13,081 bases of DNA. It comes from JACPDD01 sp040900105 (lineage in GTDB: Bacteria; Patescibacteriota; Microgenomatia; Levybacterales; UBA12049). Positions 1-6,361 of the stretch are shown here, in pieces. Under the pieces are notes generated by a model that made no database searches, had not been told where the DNA came from, and saw only the letters and a list, made by a program, of their open reading frames with translations. Within the stretch, counting starts at the first letter, position 1, and each line of letters begins with the position of its first letter. Both the position numbers and the translations under genes were made by a program. The stretch covers positions 1-13,081 of the forward strand of contig JBBDZP010000056.1 in the NCBI GenBank assembly GCA_040900105.1, read 5' to 3'.

Positions 1-74
1 GGTGAGCCGGGTGGGATTCGGACCCACGACCAAGAGCTTAAAAGGCTCCTGCTCTACCGCTGAGCTACCGGCCC
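1..74 (-). tRNA. tRNA-Lys (anticodon UUU)
   Basis: Read on the minus strand, this folds as a full cloverleaf. The acceptor stem GGGCCGG pairs with CCGGCTC (one G-T pair). The D arm is GCTC/GAGC with loop AGCGGTA. The anticodon stem GGAGC/GCTCT holds the loop CTTTTAA, so the anticodon is TTT, for lysine. The T arm is GTGGG/CCCAC. The discriminator base is A, followed by encoded CC; the final A of CCA would be just outside the window. One oddity is the T loop, which reads TCCGAAT instead of the near-universal TTCGAAT, so position 55 is C rather than the U normally turned into pseudouridine. All stems are intact, so I treat it as a functional gene. Confidence 0.96.
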
Positions 75-91
75 TATTTGGGACAAAGCTA

Positions 92-121
92 ATTATATCA
101 GCTACGGCTGGTACTTGACAA
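92..121 (-). promoter_or_regulatory. Promoter of tRNA-Lys
   Basis: On the minus strand TTGTCA (116-121) and a perfect TATAAT (92-97) are 18 bases apart. Transcription would start near position 85, about ten bases before the mature tRNA 5' end at 74. Its -35 box overlaps the -35 box of the opposite promoter. This is based on consensus matches only. Confidence 0.65.
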
Positions 122-143
122 GAATCGGGGGACTTAATACACT
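115..143 (+). promoter_or_regulatory. Promoter of the channel-like gene at 270
   Basis: A perfect TTGACA (115-120) is followed after 17 bases by TACACT (138-143), a 4/6 match to TATAAT. The predicted start is near 150, leaving a leader of about 120 bases. The -35 box is built into the near-palindrome CTTGACAAG (114-122), which also supplies the -35 of the divergent tRNA-Lys promoter. Confidence 0.6.
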
Positions 144-243
144 GTCCTTGAAATATGGTTTTCATAGCTAATATAGGAAGCTTGAAAAACATCCCCTTGA
201 TAGAACCCACCTTATCCTTTCATTGCAAATTTCGGTTAAATCA

Positions 244-264
244 TCCTTTTTTGAAAGGAGGTGA
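244..264 (+). promoter_or_regulatory. Strong Shine-Dalgarno within a small hairpin
   Basis: AAAGGAGGTGA (254-264) is an almost perfect ribosome binding site, five bases before the ATG at 270. The preceding TCCTTT (244-249) can pair with AAAGGA (254-259) around a four-base loop, which would hide part of the site. The Shine-Dalgarno sequence is clear; regulation by the hairpin is inference. Confidence 0.6.
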
Positions 265-269
265 AATAA

Positions 270-929
270 ATGGGAAATATTAGTCAAGCATTAATGTTGT
301 CATTAAATAATGCTTTAGTGGGAATAACAGTGTTTATTCCAAGATTCGTTGGAGGACTGCTAGTTCTTCTTATTGGTATTTTAATTGCCTCTATACTAAA
401 ACAGGCAGTTTTGGAACTCCTTAAGGCGCTGAGAGTAGAAGCGTTTCTTAGCAAGTACGGAGTTCCGGCGGCAAGAGAAGAACTTTCCTGGTCCAACATC
501 TTAGCAGAAATTGTTAGGTGGTTTGTAATTATTGTATTTTTGATCCCAACGGTTGACGTTTGGGGACTTTCAAGAGTAGTTACTATTCTTAACGAATTCC
601 TGCTTTACCTTCCAAATGTTATGGTAGCCGCGATTATTGCGCTGGTAGGTTTTGTCTTTGCAAGAATTACATCAGATGTAATTTTGGCATCAGCTAAAAG
701 CGTTACGCCTGATACGGCAAAAGCAGTTGCTTCTATTGTTAGAATTGCAATTCAAGTTTTTGTAGTTTTAGCGGTACTTTCCCAACTGGGCGTTGCAACA
801 GACCTTATAAGAATTCTCTTTACGGGTTTGGTCGCAATGATGGCCCTTGGAGGCGGAATAGCGTTTGGACTGGGTGGTCAAGGACAAGCAAAGGATGTTC
901 TTGAAGCCCTTAGAAAAAGAGTAGGGTAA
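270..929 (+). CDS. Small 'conserved TM helix' membrane protein related to the MscS channel pore
   Basis: This is a 219-residue integral membrane protein. Hydrophobic segments lie at roughly residues 20-43, 80-98, 108-132, 152-172 and 178-202. It ends in a glycine-rich stretch, GLGGQGQAKD (200-209), which resembles the pore helix (TM3) of small mechanosensitive channels. The protein stops about where the MscS cytoplasmic beta domain would begin, so it has only the membrane part, as in the PF05552 (TM_helix) family. From the family I infer a channel or channel-like role at the cytoplasmic membrane, possibly in osmotic balance; gating and substrate cannot be read from the sequence. The start is firmly set by the strong ribosome binding site at 254-264. 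It is transcribed alone: its own promoter lies upstream and two hairpin terminators follow. Confidence 0.8.
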   Translation: MGNISQALMLSLNNALVGITVFIPRFVGGLLVLLIGILIASILKQAVLELLKALRVEAFLSKYGVPAAREELSWSNILAEIVRWFVIIVFLIPTVDVWGLSRVVTILNEFLLYLPNVMVAAIIALVGFVFARITSDVILASAKSVTPDTAKAVASIVRIAIQVFVVLAVLSQLGVATDLIRILFTGLVAMMALGGGIAFGLGGQGQAKDVLEALRKRVG

Positions 930-941
930 TCCTGAAAGGAT
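929..941. repeat. Short repeat ATCCTGAAAGGAT, copy 1
   Basis: This 13-base inverted repeat (ATCCT-GAA-AGGAT) overlaps the TAA stop of the preceding gene and is identical to 6336-6348 at the end of uvrA. A variant is found on the minus strand at the start of the gene at 12323. Here it partly competes with the terminator hairpin at 935-958. Confidence 0.4.
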
Positions 942-963
942 GCCTTCGGCATATCTTTTTCTT
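935..963 (+). terminator. Rho-independent terminator of the channel-like gene
   Basis: The stem ATGCC (940-944)/GGCAT (948-952) has the loop TTC. It is extended by AAAG (935-938)/CTTT (955-958) across a small internal loop and runs into the T-rich tail CTTTTTCTT. It begins six bases after the stop codon. Confidence 0.65.
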
Positions 964-973
964 GCATTTATGG

Positions 974-1000
974 AAGCCGGGTTAACCCCCGGCTTTCTCT
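974..1000 (+). terminator. Second, GC-rich terminator hairpin
   Basis: A perfect eight-pair stem, AAGCCGGG (974-981)/CCCGGCTT (988-995), has a six-base loop and the short tail TCTCT. It backs up the terminator before it and lies directly against the -10 box of the next gene, insulating that gene from read-through. Confidence 0.7.
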
Positions 1001-1008
1001 GTTATACT
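1000..1008 (+). promoter_or_regulatory. Extended -10 promoter of the gene at 1015
   Basis: TGTTATACT is an extended -10 (TGn followed by TATACT, 5/6 match). No good -35 is possible because the terminator hairpin occupies that space. Six bases separate the box from the ATG, so the expected transcription start falls on the start codon and the mRNA would be leaderless. Confidence 0.6.
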
Positions 1009-1014
1009 GATTCT

Positions 1015-2511
1015 ATGAGTAAGGTTTTAAAGATTTTGTTTTTTGCGATTGTTATCTTTAATCTAATACTTGCATCTTGGAACGCACTGCACCAGGATAT
1101 TCAGTTTACCTCCGAAATTGCCCGTGATTTCTGGCTTCTTGAAGAACTGGACCTTAAAAAAATAATTCTAATCGGCCCCAGCTCAAGCACCGGTCTCTTT
1201 CACGGTCCACTTTGGACTTATCTCAATTATCCCGCTTACTTTATTGGCCAGGGAAACCCCGCCGTCGTTGGATGGTTCTGGATAATTCTTGTCGTTGCAT
1301 CTCTTGTCTCGGGATTCTATATAGCTAAAAACCTATTCAACGAAAAAACTGCCTACTTGTTTACGCTTATGATGTCTGTTTATAGCGTCTACATTGCAAA
1401 AGGACTTTATAATCCTCATGGAGCATTTTTGCTTATCCCTGCGTTCTTTTATTTCTTCGTAAGATACATTGAAACCTTTAAGCTTCGCTATCTTGCTGGA
1501 CACGTCTTAATATCCGGCGCAATAATTCAGTTTCAAATGGCTATTGGAGTACCTCTCTTCATCCTATCCATAGTATGCATTATTTTCATATCAGTCAGGC
1601 GCAGAAAAATTGCTCCGCTTGCAGTCTATCTTCTGATCTTTGCCTGCCTCTCCAACTTTCTCATCTTTGACTTAAGACATGACTTTTTACTTTCAAAAAT
1701 CACTCTTAGATTTCTAACTTCCGCCGGACGTGATAATCCCAATTTTCTTGCGCTTTTTTACCAAAGACTAAAAGTAATGACAACTGGAGTTGAGTTTATA
1801 AGAGTAGACCCAGGATACAGAAATATGATTGTTTTTGCCATCTTTATGATTGGCATTTTCTTTCAAATTAAAGACAGGAAATACAAAAAAATATACCTTA
1901 GCTTTTTATATTTTTACTTTGGCTATCTACTGGTTAGCATATTAAATTCAGGAGTACTTCTGTATTTCTACTTTTTTCCCATATTTCCTCTGGCATTTTT
2001 AGTATTCAGCTCGCTTATAACATCCAGATTTGGAAAAGTTTTTGCCGTTATATTTTTTATAATTTTCTTGTTGAATATGCAAAGCGCGCTTTCGGACACC
2101 AAGGTAGAGAGCGCGGCAATTGGAGAAACTCGGGATTCCTGGGTTTTCATGAGAAACGCCTCCACAAAAATGTTTTCCGCAGATGAGGAATTCGGGTATT
2201 TTGTTTACTCGCCGGACACAGTTGCATATAGAGAAAAATACGCATTAAGATATGTTGCAAAAAATGAAGACAAAATTGCGCATTACTTTAAAAAACAGCC
2301 GATAACTTACATTTTTATGGCTCCTCCTCCCAGGGGTAATCCTTTTATGAAATCTGATTGGTGGATAAAAAATCAATTACACATAGACAAACAGCCACTC
2401 TCCGAAATTGTTTTTGGGAATGGGTACAAGATTGCAAAATATAATTTATCTGAGGATGAAGTAAATATCCCTATAGAGCCCAATATTGACCCCGGACTAA
2501 TTTTTAGATAG
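1015..2511 (+). CDS. GT-C type membrane glycosyltransferase (GT39/ArnT-like)
   Basis: This 498-residue protein has about ten predicted membrane helices through residue 360, then a soluble C-terminal region of about 130 residues. The first outer loop carries acidic residues in SEIARDF (E34, D38), followed by a GLFHGPLW segment. That pattern is typical of GT-C enzymes (PMT/ArnT-like), where a loop-1 acidic residue takes part in catalysis. Such enzymes move a sugar from a polyprenyl-phosphate carrier onto a protein, lipid or polymer on the outer membrane face; donor and acceptor here are unknown. The reading frame is open back to an ATG at 940, but that start would put the gene through both terminator hairpins. 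ATG 1015 leads straight into a membrane helix (KVLKILFFAIVIF) and sits right behind a -10 box, so I chose it. No Shine-Dalgarno sequence precedes it. Confidence 0.75.
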   Translation: MSKVLKILFFAIVIFNLILASWNALHQDIQFTSEIARDFWLLEELDLKKIILIGPSSSTGLFHGPLWTYLNYPAYFIGQGNPAVVGWFWIILVVASLVSGFYIAKNLFNEKTAYLFTLMMSVYSVYIAKGLYNPHGAFLLIPAFFYFFVRYIETFKLRYLAGHVLISGAIIQFQMAIGVPLFILSIVCIIFISVRRRKIAPLAVYLLIFACLSNFLIFDLRHDFLLSKITLRFLTSAGRDNPNFLALFYQRLKVMTTGVEFIRVDPGYRNMIVFAIFMIGIFFQIKDRKYKKIYLSFLYFYFGYLLVSILNSGVLLYFYFFPIFPLAFLVFSSLITSRFGKVFAVIFFIIFLLNMQSALSDTKVESAAIGETRDSWVFMRNASTKMFSADEEFGYFVYSPDTVAYREKYALRYVAKNEDKIAHYFKKQPITYIFMAPPPRGNPFMKSDWWIKNQLHIDKQPLSEIVFGNGYKIAKYNLSEDEVNIPIEPNIDPGLIFR

Positions 2512-2571
2512 CCTCTTGCTTAACTTTTACAGTCTTCCAATACAAATCTTATAGTTTTACGTAATAGTGTA

Positions 2572-2600
2572 TTGAGTTTTGGATTGAATTGTCCTATAAT
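2572..2600 (+). promoter_or_regulatory. Promoter of the lysozyme-like gene
   Basis: TTGAGT (2572-2577) and a perfect TATAAT (2595-2600) are 17 bases apart. The start would be near 2607, giving a leader of about 29 bases with the ribosome binding site AGGA at 2624-2627, then eight T residues up to the ATG. The rest of the gap at 2512-2571 holds no clear terminator. Confidence 0.65.
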
Positions 2601-2635
2601 AGTTCACTCTTACCGGTAGTGACAGGATTTTTTTT

Positions 2636-3403
2636 ATGGCTAGTGCAGAAATAAGACGTTTCAACTCAAGAGGATTTAGGGAGTATGCAGCAAGAACTGT
2701 TATGGGTTTGCCTTTGTTGTTAAGTTCTCATATTCAAGATCCAACACCGTCTCTTGCGCTGAATTCTGTTACCCTTCCCGGAGTCGCATCGTCTTACAGA
2801 CCTTCTCATACATCGGAAGAGTTGCGGATTGTAGATGTGCGAGAAACGCCCATTGAGCTACCAACAAATGAAGAAATAAACAACCCTGAAAGTTCACTCA
2901 CCAATGAACAAATACAAAACGAGCTAGCAGAAATACTCAAGAAGCTTGACCAAAACCCTAAATTGCCCTCTGTATTAAAAAGGGGATTTGAAAAAAGGCA
3001 CTTTGTTGAAGACTTAAAGATTTATTACCCCATATATAGAAGGGTGGCTTTAGCGTACGAAATTCCCACAATGCTACTTTTTTCCCAGCATTTGATAGAA
3101 ACAGGAGCATCCAGAAAGATAAATAACTCTCTGTACGTAGGAGCGATGCAAAGGGACCCCCGTCCCGGATACTGGCCGGATGAGTTTGCTAATGAAGCTT
3201 TTTATGGCAAAGGGTTGGAAGATCTTGCCAAGGTTCCGGGACAAAGACATCCAACAGATGCAAGAGAAATAGCAGCCGGGGCAAAAATTCTAAGAATTAA
3301 AATTGACTCAAAGGGATCAATCTACGGGGCATTAAAAGCATACGGAGCAGCTGCCGACTACAGATTTAATGTTTACAATGCTCTCTCCCAAACACTTGAG
3401 TAG
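2636..3403 (+). CDS. Lysozyme-like / SLT-type transglycosylase domain protein
   Basis: The protein has 255 residues. Residues 1-33 are basic and then moderately hydrophobic (TVMGLPLLLSS), a possible weak export signal. Residues 34-115 look like a low-complexity polar linker. Residues 128-255 resemble the lysozyme-like fold of soluble lytic transglycosylases: YRRVALAYEIP, then IETGAS with a likely catalytic Glu155, then YVGAMQ (167-172), where SLT enzymes have a GxMQ motif, and finally a helix with ALKAYGAAADY (232-242), where SLT enzymes have AYNAG. The inferred role is cutting peptidoglycan glycan strands outside the cytoplasmic membrane. Similarity is partial, so the protein may be a binding or inactive relative. 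It is transcribed from its own promoter and is separated from uvrA by a 59-base gap containing another promoter. Confidence 0.55.
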   Translation: MASAEIRRFNSRGFREYAARTVMGLPLLLSSHIQDPTPSLALNSVTLPGVASSYRPSHTSEELRIVDVRETPIELPTNEEINNPESSLTNEQIQNELAEILKKLDQNPKLPSVLKRGFEKRHFVEDLKIYYPIYRRVALAYEIPTMLLFSQHLIETGASRKINNSLYVGAMQRDPRPGYWPDEFANEAFYGKGLEDLAKVPGQRHPTDAREIAAGAKILRIKIDSKGSIYGALKAYGAAADYRFNVYNALSQTLE

Positions 3404-3429
3404 TTTACCTTTTTAAAGCCTCCCAAACC

Positions 3430-3454
3430 TGCTACAATAGTAAGTTCCAGAGGA
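3430..3454 (+). promoter_or_regulatory. uvrA promoter and ribosome binding site
   Basis: TGCTACAAT (3430-3438) is an extended -10 with a 5/6 core; the -35 region is poor. The predicted start is near 3445. AGAGGA (3449-3454) is the ribosome binding site, eight bases before ATG 3463. A TTG at 3457 in the same frame is only two bases from that site, which argues against it as the start. No LexA-type operator is evident. Confidence 0.55.
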
Positions 3455-3462
3455 ATTTGCAA

Positions 3463-6342
3463 ATGAATGACAAGATCATAATAAAAGGTGCCCGCGAACA
3501 TAACTTAAAAAATATAGACCTTGAAATACCCAAGAATAAATTAGTCGTATTTACAGGACTTTCGGGCAGTGGAAAGTCCTCACTTGCGTTTGACACAATT
3601 TACGCAGAAGGCCAAAGAAGATACGTGGAAAGCCTGTCCTCATACGCAAGGCAATTTTTGGGAATAATGAGAAAACCCGACGTTGATCTAATTGAAGGTT
3701 TGTCTCCGGCAATTTCAATTGACCAGAAATCAACCTCCAGAAATCCAAGAAGCACTGTAGGAACCGTAACCGAGATCTATGATTACATGAGACTTTTATG
3801 GGCAAGACTGGGACACCCTCACTGTCCAAATTGCGGTAGGGAAATTGAGAGACAAACAAATGAACAAATAGTAAAAGCAATAATTGATATGCTTCCCAGC
3901 AAATCTTCAAGAATTAGGCTTTTTATACTTTCCCCCGTAGTTAAGGATAGAAAAGGCGAATATTCTCAGCTTTTTGCCGATTTAAAGAAACGTGGCTATG
4001 CAAAAGCCCGAATTGATGGGGAAATTTACATGCTTGGCGAAAACTTTGTACTCATCAAGACAAACAAGCACACGATAGAGGCCGTAATTGATGAGATTGT
4101 CCTCTCAAAAGACACTGACAAAAACAGATTATCCTCTGCAGTAGAGCAGGCGCTAAAGATGGGAGACGGGGAAATGGTTGTTTCTGTCATTAAAGACTCC
4201 GGGTTTGCCATTCCGGAGAAACCTAAAAAAATGGAAGACAAGTTCTTTTCTGAAAAACTTGCGTGCCCGGTCTGCAATATCTCAATAAAAGAAGTGGAGC
4301 CCAGACTTTTTTCCTTCAATACTCCTCACGGAGCTTGTCCAACCTGCAACGGAATTGGATACATATTGGACGTAGACAGAGATTTGATTGTAAACAAAAA
4401 TTTAACAATTCTAGAGGGAGCGGTGCTGCCATTTTCCAATTTGCTTACGCATGACACGTGGTTCAGCAGAACTTTTAAGAAATTCTGCGAAGAAAACGAT
4501 ATCCCGCTCAACAAAAGATTGACCGAAATTTCAAAAGAAAAAATGAAGATACTTCTTGAAGGAACGGGAAATCAAGAATATGAAGTCAAAGGCGAAAACC
4601 GTTGGGGCAGAAACACCGTTATCTACGAACAATTCGGCGGGCTGCTTAAGGAAATCAAGAGAAAACATGAAGGGAGCGAGTCAGTTTTCCTAAAATCTCA
4701 ACTTGAAAAATTTATGAGGCTTGAGAAGTGTGAGGTCTGCCATGGATCAAGGCTCAAACAGGAGGCTCTCTCCGTTACTGTAAATAATAAATCCATAGTA
4801 GAGGTTTCCAGCATGTCAATAAACGATGCACTAGAGTTTATAGGAAATCTTACAAGCAACTTGTCTGCAAGAGAAAAGGAAATTGGAAACATAATTTTAA
4901 AAGAAATAAAATACCGCTTGTCTTTCCTTATGGATGTTGGTCTGAATTACCTTACTTTGTCACGTGGAGCAGAGACTTTGTCCGGCGGGGAAGCACAGAG
5001 AATCCGTTTGGCATCTCAGATTGGCAGCGGCCTAACGGGCGTCTTGTATGTACTGGATGAGCCATCTATTGGACTTCATCAAAAAGACAATAAAAAACTA
5101 ATCGACACTCTTCAAAGACTTAAAGAGTTGGGAAATACGGTTCTTGTTGTTGAGCATGATCAGGAAACCATGGAAGCCTCCGACTTTATGGTTGACTTTG
5201 GACCCGCTGCAGGAGCGCTTGGTGGAGAAATTGTAGCAAAAGGAACAATTGATGAAATTAAAAACAATAAAAATTCCCCAACAGGACAATATTTATCTGG
5301 CGTTAAGAAAATTAAGATAGAAAAAGACAAAGTTACCAAAGAAACCAAAAATAATTTAACAATAATAGGCGCCAAAGAGCACAATTTAAAAAACCTTAAT
5401 GTCTCTTTTCCTCTAAATAAATTAGTAGTTGTGACTGGTGTGTCAGGAAGCGGTAAGTCCACGTTAATCAATGACATTCTGTACCACGCTCTTATGCAAC
5501 TAAAAAATCCCTATCACAGAGAAAAGCCTGGGGAATTTGAAAATATTCAAGGATATGAAAATATAAAAAATGTCTTTTTAATTGATCAGTCTCCTATAGG
5601 AAGAACACCCAGAAGCAATCCGGCTACTTACACCGGATCTTTTACTTACATAAGAGATCTGTTTGCCAAGACCAAGGATGCAAGATTAAAAGGGTACGGA
5701 GCAGGCCGTTTCTCCTTCAACGTAAAGGGCGGAAGATGTGAAGTATGTCAGGGAGAAGGACAAATAAAAATAGAAATGCAGTTTTTGCCGGATGTTTATG
5801 TCACCTGCGAATCATGCAGGGGTCTTCAATACAACGGTGAGGCACTGGAGGTCTTATACAATGGCAAGAACATTGCGGAAGTTTTAGCAATGAGCGTAGG
5901 CGAAGCGCTTTCATTTTTCACTTCCGTGCCCGGACTTTCCCACAAGCTCCAAACCTTAAACGATGTCGGGCTTTCTTATATAAAGATAGGTCAACCCGCG
6001 CCAACGCTCTCAGGAGGAGAAGCACAGCGCGTAAAATTAGCTGCCGAGCTCTCAAAACGGGGGGCTAACGCACTTTATCTGCTGGACGAGCCAACAACAG
6101 GACTCCACTTTGCAGATCTGGAGAAGCTTTTACTGGTGCTTAGAAAATTGGTAAATATTGGAAATACTGTTATAGTAATAGAGCATAATCTTGACGTCAT
6201 TAAAAACGCGGATTACGTAATAGACCTGGGTCCCGATGGAGGAGAAAAGGGCGGAGAAATAGTTGCAGAGGGTTCGCCGCAAGACATTGCCGCAAATAAA
6301 AACTCCTACACAGGACAGTTTTTAAAAAAACTTTTATCCTGA
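3463..6342 (+). CDS. uvrA: Excinuclease ABC subunit A (UvrA)
   Basis: This 959-residue protein is a full-length UvrA, the ATP-driven damage sensor of nucleotide excision repair, which loads UvrB at DNA lesions. The first ATPase has Walker A GLSGSGKS (32-39, K38), signature LSGGEAQR (from 506) and Walker B ending LDEP (D532, E533). The second has GVSGSGKS (659-666), LSGGEAQR (from 849) and LDEP (D875, E876). Zinc-binding cysteine pairs are present at C268/C271 with C292/C295 and at C759/C762 with C782/C785. Extra CxxC pairs occur at 121/124 and 423/426. ATG 3463 is chosen for its spacing to AGAGGA and because MNDKIIIKGAREHN matches the family start. The gene ends on TGA after TGQFLKKLLS, a normal UvrA end. 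It heads a probable transcript with the transglutaminase gene and uvrC. Confidence 0.98.
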   Translation: MNDKIIIKGAREHNLKNIDLEIPKNKLVVFTGLSGSGKSSLAFDTIYAEGQRRYVESLSSYARQFLGIMRKPDVDLIEGLSPAISIDQKSTSRNPRSTVGTVTEIYDYMRLLWARLGHPHCPNCGREIERQTNEQIVKAIIDMLPSKSSRIRLFILSPVVKDRKGEYSQLFADLKKRGYAKARIDGEIYMLGENFVLIKTNKHTIEAVIDEIVLSKDTDKNRLSSAVEQALKMGDGEMVVSVIKDSGFAIPEKPKKMEDKFFSEKLACPVCNISIKEVEPRLFSFNTPHGACPTCNGIGYILDVDRDLIVNKNLTILEGAVLPFSNLLTHDTWFSRTFKKFCEENDIPLNKRLTEISKEKMKILLEGTGNQEYEVKGENRWGRNTVIYEQFGGLLKEIKRKHEGSESVFLKSQLEKFMRLEKCEVCHGSRLKQEALSVTVNNKSIVEVSSMSINDALEFIGNLTSNLSAREKEIGNIILKEIKYRLSFLMDVGLNYLTLSRGAETLSGGEAQRIRLASQIGSGLTGVLYVLDEPSIGLHQKDNKKLIDTLQRLKELGNTVLVVEHDQETMEASDFMVDFGPAAGALGGEIVAKGTIDEIKNNKNSPTGQYLSGVKKIKIEKDKVTKETKNNLTIIGAKEHNLKNLNVSFPLNKLVVVTGVSGSGKSTLINDILYHALMQLKNPYHREKPGEFENIQGYENIKNVFLIDQSPIGRTPRSNPATYTGSFTYIRDLFAKTKDARLKGYGAGRFSFNVKGGRCEVCQGEGQIKIEMQFLPDVYVTCESCRGLQYNGEALEVLYNGKNIAEVLAMSVGEALSFFTSVPGLSHKLQTLNDVGLSYIKIGQPAPTLSGGEAQRVKLAAELSKRGANALYLLDEPTTGLHFADLEKLLLVLRKLVNIGNTVIVIEHNLDVIKNADYVIDLGPDGGEKGGEIVAEGSPQDIAANKNSYTGQFLKKLLS

Positions 6343-6348
6343 AAGGAT
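6336..6348. repeat. Short repeat ATCCTGAAAGGAT, copy 2
   Basis: This copy is identical to 929-941. It overlaps the last codons and TGA stop of uvrA and lies in front of the transglutaminase gene. It can fold as a five-pair hairpin with a three-base loop, but no T tract follows, so it is not a terminator. Confidence 0.4.
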
Positions 6349-6361
6349 GGTTTCATCATAA

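Noticed and set aside
940..1014. In-frame upstream ATG at 940 for the glycosyltransferase-like gene
   Set aside because: The added 25 residues would be encoded by both terminator hairpins and the -10 box. ATG 1015 is directly behind the promoter and begins a membrane helix.
2601..2635. Hairpin plus T8 tract before the lysozyme-like gene as a terminator or attenuator
   Set aside because: The stem TCACT/AGTGA has only five pairs, its 5' arm would be cut by the predicted transcription start near 2607, and an AGGA ribosome site separates it from the T tract.
3457..3462. TTG start for uvrA two codons upstream
   Set aside because: It lies only two bases from the Shine-Dalgarno site AGAGGA, while ATG 3463 has an eight-base gap and fits the family N-terminus.
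3551..3910. Long minus-strand open frame inside uvrA, with similar antisense frames elsewhere
   Set aside because: These are shadows of strongly conserved coding sequence on the other strand, without ribosome binding sites or recognisable protein features.
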